From contig DYMN01000008.1 in the NCBI GenBank assembly GCA_020740485.1, positions 19,345 through 83,344 of the forward strand: a stretch of 64,000 nucleotides of DNA, given 5' to 3'. Source of the DNA: Polaribacter sp. (GTDB taxonomy: Bacteria > Bacteroidota > Bacteroidia > Flavobacteriales > Flavobacteriaceae). Made by a program: the position numbers and the translations under genes. The notes below the pieces were generated by a model. The model saw nothing but the letters and a program-made list of their open reading frames with translations. It made no database searches and was not told the DNA's origin. Of this stretch, positions 37,669-44,632 are shown piece after piece (within the stretch, counting starts at the first letter, position 1; each line of letters starts with the position of its first letter).

Positions 37669-38709
37669 TTATTCTTCAATTTGTTTATTATCAATGTTTT
37701 TTATTAGTTTATCAAAATCCGATTGGAATAATTTATCTTGAACAATTCTGTATTTTTCAAATTCGCTTTCTGCGTGTTGTTTGGCAATTTCAACACTTAT
37801 TTTACCCGCATTTTGAAGTATTTCTCTATCATCAAATTGTAAAAATAAATCTAATCTTTTAGCCCAGTCTTCCATTGTCATCGGAATTTGGCGTTTTGCT
37901 CTGTTTTCTGCTAATTCAAGATAGGCATTAACAATCCTACCCAGACTTTCTAATTCTTCTTTGGTTAAATAATTTTTTGCAATTGAAACATCGCTTTTAA
38001 GAATTTTTCCTCCCGGACTATTTTTCCACGAGGTTAATCCCATATAATCTCTTTTACCATCAGCACGTTTTACTATTAATTCTGCTGCTGTGTGTTGATG
38101 TATTGCGTAATGTAATTTGTTCTGAACTTTGGCGAAAAAATCTTTTGTTGTCGGGGCATCTTTGTTGTAATCAATACTTGTAGCATAAATATCAGTTATT
38201 TTTTGATAAAAGCGACGTTCGCTTAATCTAATTTCTCTGATTTCTTCGAGTAAATGTTCAAAATAATCTTCGTCAATAAAAGTTCCGTTTTCCATTCGTT
38301 TACGGTCAAGAACATAACCTTTTATTGCATATTCTTTTACAACTTGTGTTGCCCATTGTCTAAATTGTGTTGCACGAACTGAATTAACTCTGTATCCTAC
38401 TGAAATTATGGCATCAAGGTTGTAAAAATCAATCTCTCTATTTACTTCCCTGTTTCCTTCTGTTTGAACTATTCTAAATTTTCGAATAGTTCGTTCTTCC
38501 TGAATTTCACCACTTTTGTATATTTCTTTTAGATGATAATTGATAGTATTTACTTCAACATCAAATAATTCAGCCATTAATTTTTGACTTAACCAAATTG
38601 TTTCATCTTCATACCGAACTTCAATTGTTGATGTTTTACTTTGATTGGTAAAAATCAAAAATTCAGCAGTGCTATTCCTAATTTGTATCTTTTTATCTTT
38701 ATCTGTCAT
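37669..38709 (-). CDS. rhuM: RhuM family protein
   Basis: The 346-residue protein matches the RhuM (virulence_RhuM) family along its length: IEVRYEDETIWLSQKLMAELFDVEVNTINYHLKEIY, then NREIDFYNLDAIISVGYRVNSVRATQFRQWA, KGYVLDRKRM and ADGKRDYMGLTSWK. The N-terminal part resembles a DNA-binding/KilA-N-like module. RhuM genes are typically found on genomic islands and beside restriction or defence genes; the biochemical function is not established. It sits between attC-like sites, as expected for a mobile cassette gene. Confidence 0.92.
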   Translation of the reverse strand: MTDKDKKIQIRNSTAEFLIFTNQSKTSTIEVRYEDETIWLSQKLMAELFDVEVNTINYHLKEIYKSGEIQEERTIRKFRIVQTEGNREVNREIDFYNLDAIISVGYRVNSVRATQFRQWATQVVKEYAIKGYVLDRKRMENGTFIDEDYFEHLLEEIREIRLSERRFYQKITDIYATSIDYNKDAPTTKDFFAKVQNKLHYAIHQHTAAELIVKRADGKRDYMGLTSWKNSPGGKILKSDVSIAKNYLTKEELESLGRIVNAYLELAENRAKRQIPMTMEDWAKRLDLFLQFDDREILQNAGKISVEIAKQHAESEFEKYRIVQDKLFQSDFDKLIKNIDNKQIEE

Positions 38710-38740
38710 TAAATCTGTTATTTATATCATTTTCGCAATA

Positions 38741-38901
38741 CATAACGCTTGGTGTAGGCGATGTGGCGGTGATCCCGAAAGCACGCTTAGTGTGGCAGGT
38801 CTTTCGGGACACTGACCTTTGGTAAAAGTACAAAACTTTGGTGAAGCACAAAAGATTGTTTAGTTGTTTTTACCCGCCATATAGCCTATGTAATGTTAAA
38901 C
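38741..38901. repeat. attC-like imperfect inverted repeat, copy A
   Basis: The outer ends are CATAAC (38741-38746) and GTTAAAC (38895-38901, a perfect GTTRRRY). The arms GTAGGCGATGTGGCGG and CCGCCATATAGCCTAT pair over 13 of 16 positions. The inner 66 nt (38811-38876) are 63/66 identical to copy B at 39401-39466. Copy A also carries a 37-bp palindrome that copy B lacks. The architecture is that of integron attC sites. Confidence 0.6.
38773..38809. repeat. 37-bp palindromic element nested in copy A
   Basis: TCCCGAAAG (38773-38781) and CTTTCGGGA (38801-38809) are perfect inverted ends. Copy B of the host repeat has about 7 unrelated nt here. A second 37-bp member with the same CAGGTCTTTCGGGA end is at 59284-59320. 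Confidence 0.65.
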
Positions 38902-38984
38902 GCTACCGAAGGCGAAGTTTACACTTCCTATAGTTATCGGAATCATTGTTGGAGCTGAGCACCCAACGAAGCCTTAGATGTTAA
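38895..38984. repeat. Second attC-like module adjoining copy A
   Basis: It begins at the GTTAAAC that ends copy A and runs to GATGTTAAC at the stop codon of the broken gene. The inner segments GAAGGCGAAGTT and AACGAAGCCTTAG are roughly complementary. It may be an empty or decayed cassette. Confidence 0.35.
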
Positions 38985-39353
38985 CGGTTGCCTTTTTGTC
39001 TGTCATAGTTTGTTGTCTTTGGTTTACTTTCTTCGTTTAGGTTGTCCAATTCCGGTGTTGCCATTATTCTTGATATAAACCAAATAGTTCCTTTTCCTTT
39101 CCATTGTTTAGTTGCCCAAATTATGCCAATAATCAGTCCGGCTGTCGCTACAATAATACCAACGATTAGTCGAGTAGTGTTGGGGTCAGTGAAATAAATA
39201 ATAGCTCCGATTACAAGTCCAATTAAAAGCGGGGATGCAACTATCTGTAACCATCCAATCGCTTCTGTAATGACCTCAAAAACACGGAAAATTCTTCCTT
39301 CCTATTTCTGTATATCTTTTCTTTCTTTTGTCAATTTCGATTGGTTTGTCTTT
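38981..39353 (-). pseudogene. Broken cassette gene for a two-helix membrane protein
   Basis: The minus strand encodes KDKPIEIDKRKKRYTEIG, then after a one-base frame change near 39300 continues RIFRVFEVITEAIGWLQ, two hydrophobic helices (LLIGLVIGAIIYF and IVGIIVATAGLIIGIIW) and a hydrophilic tail to TAA at 38981-38983. No ATG precedes the first part; an in-frame TAA is two codons upstream. So both the start and the frame are damaged, or there is an assembly error plus an unusual start. The family is unknown. The stop codon lies inside a GTTAAC box of the adjoining repeat. Confidence 0.6.
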
Positions 39354-39362
39354 AGGTTATTG

Positions 39363-39497
39363 CCAACGCTTGGTATAGATGATGTAGCGGTGAAGTTCTC
39401 ACTGACCTTTGGTAAAAGTACAAAATTTTGGTGAAGCACAAAAGCTTGTTTAGATGTTTTTACCCGTCCTATTACCTTACTTAATATTAGGTTAAGT
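39363..39497. repeat. attC-like imperfect inverted repeat, copy B
   Basis: It runs from GCCAACGCTTGG to GTTAAGT (39491-39497, a perfect GTTRRRY). The first 29 nt (39365-39393) match copy A at 25 of 29. The inner block matches at 63 of 66. The arms pair less well than in copy A. It lies 6 nt from the stop of the neighbouring minus-strand gene, so on that strand the stop is followed by ACTTAAC (RYYYAAC). Confidence 0.6.
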
Positions 39498-39503
39498 AGT
39501 TTT

Positions 39504-40559
39504 TTATGAATTTATCTTATTTTCAAAATCTTTTATCACTTTATCAAGATTATCACCGAAAACTAATTTCGCATTTTCATAAGTCTGATTACCAAAAAAC
39601 TCAATGAATTTTTCCTTACCAAATTTATCAATCAAATCTTTTACAAATAATCCAGAAAGCGGATATTTTAATTCCTCAGGATAATTTTTCCAATTTGCCC
39701 AAATCTCTCCAATTGAGATTTTCTTGTCATTTGCTTTTAACCAATCCTTTACAATTTGCTCTTTATTCTGATTTGTTTGGTCAAAACATACTGCTGTACC
39801 TTCATTTATCAATCCAGTTTTATTAATAATCTTTGTCGAATAGTTTGATATAACATGGGTCATCTCATGTCCCTTTGTTTGCTGATAATGAGAATGTACA
39901 ATACAAAATTCAGGCTCAGCGAATCCTAAATTAGCTTTTAACAGGTTCTTTGCATCCTCTCTTGATTCCCAAACGAAAAAATCAATCTTCTTTGGCAATC
40001 TGCTATTAAAGAATTTATTTATATTCTTAAAAGTATCTTCTCTCGATGATACGTAGCTTTTTATATCAGAATCACTCGTGTTTTGAAAATAAAATCTAAA
40101 ATTATCTGATTCAACAATTTTCCAATCCTTGTAAAAATCGTCAAATCCAAACAACAAGATTCGTTTGTACGCATATTGTGTTACATTTTTAGTAACATTT
40201 AAATCAAAACATTCTTTAGTAGATTCTTTTGAATTGGAATAATCTTGGAGCATAAAATGACAAGTACCTAAATATCCAAGTGCCCAAGCTTTGCGCCAAG
40301 AATTATTACTATCATTTTTTACTGTCGATTCAAGATAAGGTATAGCATTTTTATAATCTGTTTGGTCTGCGTATGAACGCCCAATTATTAGATTTAAGTC
40401 AATATTATTAGGGTCATTTTCAAGAAGTGGTTTTGCTTGTTCAATTACTGATTTTAAATCTTGTGAGTTGTACAATTTCCATAAATCGTCAATTGCAGAA
40501 TTTTGTCCAAATGAAACTAAACTTGAAAGAATAAAAATCGAAGTAAAAATTTTTCTCAT
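39504..40559 (-). CDS. Exported TPR and zincin-type metallopeptidase-like protein
   Basis: The 351-residue protein has a signal peptide (about 1-19, ending VSFGQ) and TPR-like helices in 25-125. The C-terminal domain has His231-Glu232-x-x-His235 (KGHEMTHVI) and a downstream Glu253 in INEGTAV, the zinc site of gluzincins such as the MA-like peptidases. It should be a periplasmic or surface protease. It is the rightmost gene of the accessory block and its stop is 6 nt from attC-like copy B. Confidence 0.8.
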   Translation of the reverse strand: MRKIFTSIFILSSLVSFGQNSAIDDLWKLYNSQDLKSVIEQAKPLLENDPNNIDLNLIIGRSYADQTDYKNAIPYLESTVKNDSNNSWRKAWALGYLGTCHFMLQDYSNSKESTKECFDLNVTKNVTQYAYKRILLFGFDDFYKDWKIVESDNFRFYFQNTSDSDIKSYVSSREDTFKNINKFFNSRLPKKIDFFVWESREDAKNLLKANLGFAEPEFCIVHSHYQQTKGHEMTHVISNYSTKIINKTGLINEGTAVCFDQTNQNKEQIVKDWLKANDKKISIGEIWANWKNYPEELKYPLSGLFVKDLIDKFGKEKFIEFFGNQTYENAKLVFGDNLDKVIKDFENKINS

Positions 40560-40885
40560 TGTTTAATGTTTTATATGGTTGCAGGTGTCTTTCTTACTAT
40601 TTTGCTTAACATCCCTATTAGCGAATGTTACTTATTTTCTATTGCGTCTATATATTGTTTCATCGTTGTTTATGCATTTTTTTTAAAAGGGAATGGCGTC
40701 TCTATTTAATTTTAAAGCAATACCTATCATTTTTTAAAATGTTATTAAATTGCTTTGTGTCAGAAAATATAAAAAATAAAAAAATACTACTCCCTTTTCT
40801 TATTAATCTTTTTGCATAACGTGGAGCATCTATAAGCTGTGCATTTGGGGTTATGACGGTTGGCGATGAATTTATTTTAAACCCA
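40560..40885. repeat. Intergenic region with short TAAC/GTTA inverted repeats
   Basis: This is over 300 bp without a convincing gene. It holds TAACAT ... ATGTTA (40607-40630) and CATAAC ... GTTATG (40815-40855, inner GTGGAGCA / TGTGCA). The second resembles a short attC-like site and marks the right end of the cassette block. The AT-rich stretch between them is open on the plus strand but looks non-coding. Confidence 0.35.
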
Positions 40886-40927
40886 AATTAATTTTTCCAC
40901 GCCCTTCAGGGCGTGGAAAAATTAATT
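40886..40927 (-). terminator. Terminator of the nrd operon
   Basis: A perfect 20-bp stem (arms 40886-40905 and 40908-40927, core TTTTTCCACGCCCT / AGGGCGTGGAAAAA) has a 2-nt loop, 25 bp after the nrdA stop. Confidence 0.9.
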
Positions 40928-40952
40928 GAAATAATATAAATATTTTTATTAA

Positions 40953-42599
40953 TTATGCTTCGCAACTGCTGCAACTCACTATATTGGTGATAAACTCTTT
41001 TGAAACACTTTGACTTCTTTGATAATAGAGTGTTTTAATCCCCAATTTCCAAGCCTCTATAAGGAGTCTATTTACCTCTTTTATGGGAAGCTCTGCAGGA
41101 ATGTTTAAATTTAAACTTTGAGATTGATCAACAAATTTTTGCCTTATGGAAGCTTGTTGAATAATTTCTAATTGACTAATTTCTTTAAATGTTTTAAAAA
41201 CCTGTTTTTCTTTGTCTGTCAATTCTTTCAAGTGTTGAACACTCCCTTGGTTTAGCATAATACTTCTCCAGATATCTTCATTGTCCAGTCCTTTTTCAAT
41301 CAATAATTCTTGTAAATATTTGTTTTTTCGCATAAAATTCCCTTTGGATAAACCCACTTTGTAATAATTACTTATAAAAGGTTCTATTCCGGGCGAAGTT
41401 TGTCCTAAAATAGCCGATGATGAAGTGGTCGGTGCAATAGCCAGTAATGTAGCGTTGCGAATTCCATAATCCTTTAACAAATCAGGTTCACCATATATTT
41501 CAGCCAATTCCTTTGTTGCTACATCAGCTTCGGTTCTGATGTGTTTAAATATTTTAGATGTCAATTGATTTGCTTCAAATCCTTCGAATGAAAGTTTATT
41601 TTTTTGTAAATAAGAATGCCAGCCTAAAGCCCCTAACCCTATTGCTCTATGGTTTTTAGCAAATGTATTTGCTGATTTCAGATAATAATTATCTTCCGTT
41701 TTTACGATAAATTCTTGAAGTACGGCATCTAAAAAGTAAATTGCCAATCTTACAGCATTCGTATCTTTCCATTCATCATATAATTCTAAATTCATAGAAG
41801 ACAAGCAACAAATAAAAGATTCTTCTAAAGATGATGGGAGCATAATTTCAGAACACAAATTACTTGAATTGATCTGCATTCCTTTGTCTTTGTAAACTTG
41901 CGGTTTGTTCTTATTTACATTATCTGAAAAGAAAATATAAGGCAACCCTTTTTCTTGTCTTGACTCCAATACTTTAGCCCAAATTTCTCTTTTCTCCACA
42001 TCTCCATCAATCATTTCTTGCATCCAATAATCAGAGATATTCACTCCAAAAAATAAATTTTGTAATGGACTTCCAATGCTTTTAATATTTAAAAACTCCA
42101 AAATATCAGGATGATCGATATCCAAATAGGCTGCAAATGCACCACGACGCACCCCTCCTTGAGAAATGGTATCCATAGCGGTATCAAATAATTTCATAAA
42201 TGACACGGCTCCACTACTTTGCCCATTATCAGTAACGGCACTTCCCCGCCCTCTCAATTCACCAAAATAACCGGAAGTCCCACCTCCTATTTTGGTTTGC
42301 ATAATTACTTCACCTAACTTATGTGTAATGCCCTCTATATGATCCGGAACGTGAACATTGAAACACGAAATGGGTAAACCTCTTTCTGTTCCCATATTTG
42401 CCCAAATTGGGGAACTCAGACTCATCCAGCCGTTTTCTATCAATTCTATAAAAGGTTCTTTGAGTTCCGGCTTAAATAACCGTTTTGATGCAGCGGTTGC
42501 TATTCTTTCAATCGCTCCTTGAACCGTTTCTCCTTTTAATAAATATCCTCTGTTTAAAATTTGCTCACTTTCTTCATTGAGCCACCATAATCTATTCAT
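40953..42599 (-). CDS. nrdA: Ribonucleoside-diphosphate reductase, alpha (large) subunit
   Basis: The 548-residue catalytic subunit has Cys79 (LPISCFN) and Cys264/265 as candidate redox partners, the active-site triad Asn247-Cys249-Glu251 (SSNLCSE), the PTTSSSAILGQTSPGIEPF loop and the C-terminal redox pair Cys543/Cys546 (SCSSCEA). It lacks the N-terminal ATP-cone of E. coli NrdA (761 residues), so dATP inhibition through that domain is absent. It is the last gene of the nrdB-thioesterase-orf-nrdA operon and overlaps the preceding orf by 4 bp. Confidence 0.95.
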   Translation of the reverse strand: MNRLWWLNEESEQILNRGYLLKGETVQGAIERIATAASKRLFKPELKEPFIELIENGWMSLSSPIWANMGTERGLPISCFNVHVPDHIEGITHKLGEVIMQTKIGGGTSGYFGELRGRGSAVTDNGQSSGAVSFMKLFDTAMDTISQGGVRRGAFAAYLDIDHPDILEFLNIKSIGSPLQNLFFGVNISDYWMQEMIDGDVEKREIWAKVLESRQEKGLPYIFFSDNVNKNKPQVYKDKGMQINSSNLCSEIMLPSSLEESFICCLSSMNLELYDEWKDTNAVRLAIYFLDAVLQEFIVKTEDNYYLKSANTFAKNHRAIGLGALGWHSYLQKNKLSFEGFEANQLTSKIFKHIRTEADVATKELAEIYGEPDLLKDYGIRNATLLAIAPTTSSSAILGQTSPGIEPFISNYYKVGLSKGNFMRKNKYLQELLIEKGLDNEDIWRSIMLNQGSVQHLKELTDKEKQVFKTFKEISQLEIIQQASIRQKFVDQSQSLNLNIPAELPIKEVNRLLIEAWKLGIKTLYYQRSQSVSKEFITNIVSCSSCEA

Positions 42600-42868
42600 A
42601 AATAATACTTTGTATAAGGTTTTGTAATGTTAAATTTATCAATTGCTTTAAGTTCCCCTGTTTTTATTTTGCTGATGTGTATGAACACTATATCATCATC
42701 TAAACTCATAAATTCATCTATTTTTTTAATACAATAATCTATTCTATATGCTACTGAAATACAAACTTTTTTATTTTTCTTTAAAGCCATTCCCATATAC
42801 AGATAACTCCCTAACGTAAAACTTGATTGGTTGTTCAATTCAATTTCTCGTGCTATATAATGTTCCAT
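42596..42868 (-). CDS. Small conserved-looking protein in the nrd operon
   Basis: The 90-residue protein (MEHYIAREIELNNQSSF ... YLYMGMALKKNKKVCISVAYRIDYC ...) has no signal peptide or helix and I recognise no family. It begins 11 bp after the thioesterase gene and its stop overlaps the nrdA ATG (ATGA), so translation of the two is coupled. The position suggests a role linked to nucleotide reduction, but that is inference. Confidence 0.6.
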   Translation of the reverse strand: MEHYIAREIELNNQSSFTLGSYLYMGMALKKNKKVCISVAYRIDYCIKKIDEFMSLDDDIVFIHISKIKTGELKAIDKFNITKPYTKYYL

Positions 42869-42879
42869 CCTAAATCAAA

Positions 42880-43266
42880 TTATAAAACTTTAATAGGTTT
42901 TTTATCTTCTCCAATTGCAACAAAGGTAAAAATACCCTCAATGGATTTTTTTCTCAATGTTTCATCATACATATCTTCTTGATAAATAATGACTCTTACT
43001 TTTAGGCTGGTAGTACCGATTTCTATCACTTCACCGATTAGTTCAATAATGGAATCAGCCGGTATCGGGATTTTAAAATCTATTTGACTTGAAGATATAG
43101 TTACCATTTTTTTACGGCTAAATCTTGTTGCCGTTATAAAAGCAACTTCATCCATTAAATGCATTGCCGTACCACCAAATAAAGTATCGTAATGATTGGT
43201 GGTATTTGGGAAAACTACTTTAAAAATTCGGGTAACTGAATTGGATATTTTATCTTCTATTGACAT
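42880..43266 (-). CDS. Hotdog-fold acyl-CoA thioesterase (YciA/BACH-like)
   Basis: The 128-residue protein has the acyl-CoA thioesterase signature PNTTNHYDTLFGGTAMHLMDEVAFITATR, with the Asn and Asp of the active site, then SSQIDFKIPIPADSIIELIGEV. It should hydrolyse cytoplasmic acyl-CoAs. It lies 13 bp downstream of nrdB and 11 bp upstream of the small orf, so it is part of the operon, although its chemistry has no obvious tie to nucleotide reduction. Confidence 0.85.
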   Translation of the reverse strand: MSIEDKISNSVTRIFKVVFPNTTNHYDTLFGGTAMHLMDEVAFITATRFSRKKMVTISSSQIDFKIPIPADSIIELIGEVIEIGTTSLKVRVIIYQEDMYDETLRKKSIEGIFTFVAIGEDKKPIKVL

Positions 43267-43279
43267 TTTTGAAGGGTTT

Positions 43280-44254
43280 TTAGAACAAATCTGCTGCTGT
43301 AATACTCTTATCGTGTTTTGTATACTCTACAGGTCTTTTAGCAAAAAAATCATCTAACGAATTTGCAAAAACCTCTTCTTCAAACCATCGCATAGGTTTA
43401 TATTGTTCTGATGTGACATTAAAAATTTTCTTGATACCAACCTCTTCAATGCTTACATCAGCGCGGTATTTCATAAAATTCAAAAGATCTTCTTTTTTAA
43501 TCATTTCTAATTCGCCTTCAGAAAAAATCCAATCCAAAATTTCTGACTCTATTTCAATAGATTTCTGAACTATGTTTCGAATATCTTCTTGGATTTGCTC
43601 ATCAAAAAATTCAGGAAATTCTTTTTTGATTTGATTAATAACGTAAACACCTGCATTGGCGTGAACCTGTTCATCTACAGAAGTCCAGGCTATAATATTA
43701 CTCACATTTTTCATCAACGCTTTAAAACGAGTAAAAGAAATGATAATAGCAAATTGACTAAAAAGAGATACATTTTCAATCAAAATTGAAAATAATATCA
43801 GCGAAAAAACATAATTTTTAGGGTCCTCCGAATGAGTATAAGCCAATGCTTCGTTAAGATACTCTATTCGTTTTTTTATTACAGGTTCTTCCACTACGAT
43901 TTCAAATTCATTATCGTAGCCCAAAACAGTAAGTAAACGAGAATAAGCCTCAGAATGACGAAATTCACATTCTGCAAAAGTACTCCCTAATCCGTTAAAT
44001 TCAGGCTTAGGCAAATGTTGGTATAAATTACCCCAAAATGATTTTACTGCAACTTCTATTTGCGCTATTGCTAACAAACTCTTTTTTATGGCTTCTTTTT
44101 CTTTGTAATCTAATTGGGTGTGAAAATCCTGAATATCTGCTGTAAAATCTAATTCGGAATGAACCCAAAAGGATTTATTAATCAAATCAGTAAATTGAAG
44201 TATCTCAGGATACTCAAATGGTTTGTAATTAACTCTTTTTTTAAAAATACTCAT
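43280..44254 (-). CDS. nrdB: Ribonucleoside-diphosphate reductase, beta (small) subunit, class Id-like
   Basis: The 324-residue ferritin-like radical subunit has metal ligands Glu67, Glu97, His100, Glu160, Glu195 and His198, with Tyr104 nearby (ECEFRHSEAY). Glu rather than Asp at the first position fits class Id reductases, where a dimanganese centre activated by superoxide serves as the oxidant; the type enzyme is from Flavobacterium johnsoniae. There is no N-terminal ATP-cone, unlike the Leeuwenhoekiella enzyme. It leads the operon, behind a cobalamin-riboswitch-like leader with a terminator. Confidence 0.92.
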   Translation of the reverse strand: MSIFKKRVNYKPFEYPEILQFTDLINKSFWVHSELDFTADIQDFHTQLDYKEKEAIKKSLLAIAQIEVAVKSFWGNLYQHLPKPEFNGLGSTFAECEFRHSEAYSRLLTVLGYDNEFEIVVEEPVIKKRIEYLNEALAYTHSEDPKNYVFSLILFSILIENVSLFSQFAIIISFTRFKALMKNVSNIIAWTSVDEQVHANAGVYVINQIKKEFPEFFDEQIQEDIRNIVQKSIEIESEILDWIFSEGELEMIKKEDLLNFMKYRADVSIEEVGIKKIFNVTSEQYKPMRWFEEEVFANSLDDFFAKRPVEYTKHDKSITAADLF

Positions 44255-44278
44255 TGCTTTAAAGTTTTATAAATTATA

Positions 44279-44346
44279 CAAAAAATAAAAAGCAATGAAT
44301 AAAAACTGATGCGTTGCACCAAATTCTATTACTAAAATTGCTTTTT
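44279..44346 (-). terminator. Expression-platform terminator in the nrdB leader
   Basis: AAAAAGCAAT and ATTGCTTTTT (44337-44346 and 44287-44296 in plus coordinates) are perfect complements followed by a T-rich run on the minus strand. It lies between the riboswitch-like core and the nrdB ATG, so it can stop transcription when the aptamer is occupied. Confidence 0.65.
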
Positions 44347-44367
44347 ATGCGAAAACAAATTTATTTT

Positions 44368-44451
44368 GAAAAACAAGGTAGCCCGACTTTAGAATATATT
44401 CTTTACGGTTGCGCAACAGTTCGTGAATTTCACACGATTCCCCTTTTTGAA
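44368..44451 (-). ncRNA. Cobalamin-riboswitch-like element upstream of nrdB
   Basis: On the minus strand the core elements appear in order: AAAAAGGGGAA, GTGTGAAATTCAC, CTGTTGCGCAACCGTAAA, a small GAATATATTC hairpin, and AGTCGGGCTACCTTG as a B12-box variant. The first and last pair (AAAAAGG with CCTTGTTTTT). The peripheral CCACTG/GGGAAGG arm of the classical form is missing, as in the short Cbl-II type. A promoter lies upstream and a terminator hairpin downstream. Confidence 0.7.
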
Positions 44452-44506
44452 TTTTAAATTAAGACATAAAATCTTTAATAAAAAAATGTTATTCAATAAG
44501 ACGCGT

Positions 44507-44538
44507 CAAAAGTATCATTGATTATTTATACAATCAAA
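44507..44538 (-). promoter_or_regulatory. Promoter of the nrd operon
   Basis: On the minus strand TTTG (44535-44538), 20 nt, then TACTTTTG (44507-44514). The expected start is near 44503, giving a leader of about 250 nt that contains the riboswitch-like element. Confidence 0.55.
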
Positions 44539-44568
44539 ATAACTTTTTAGCAGTTATTAACAATATTA

Positions 44569-44612
44569 AAAAAAAAGCAAAGACCTTATAGTTGATGTAA
44601 GATCTTTGCTTT
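44569..44612 (-). terminator. Terminator of the btuB-btuG unit
   Basis: AAAGCAAAGACCTTA and TAAGATCTTTGCTTT form a 15-bp stem with one mismatch, followed by a T run on the minus strand, about 20 bp after the btuG stop. Confidence 0.8.
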
Positions 44613-44632
44613 AAGTGCGAGTTTGTTGAGAT

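Noticed and set aside
37544..37741. 65-codon plus-strand open frame over the rhuM 3' end
   Set aside because: It overlaps the well-supported rhuM gene on the other strand and runs through repeat-like sequence; no protein features.
40625..40819. 64-codon plus-strand open frame between the TPR/zincin gene and the nrd terminator
   Set aside because: Low-complexity, very Phe/Leu/Cys-rich translation without a leader or family resemblance, in AT-rich spacer.
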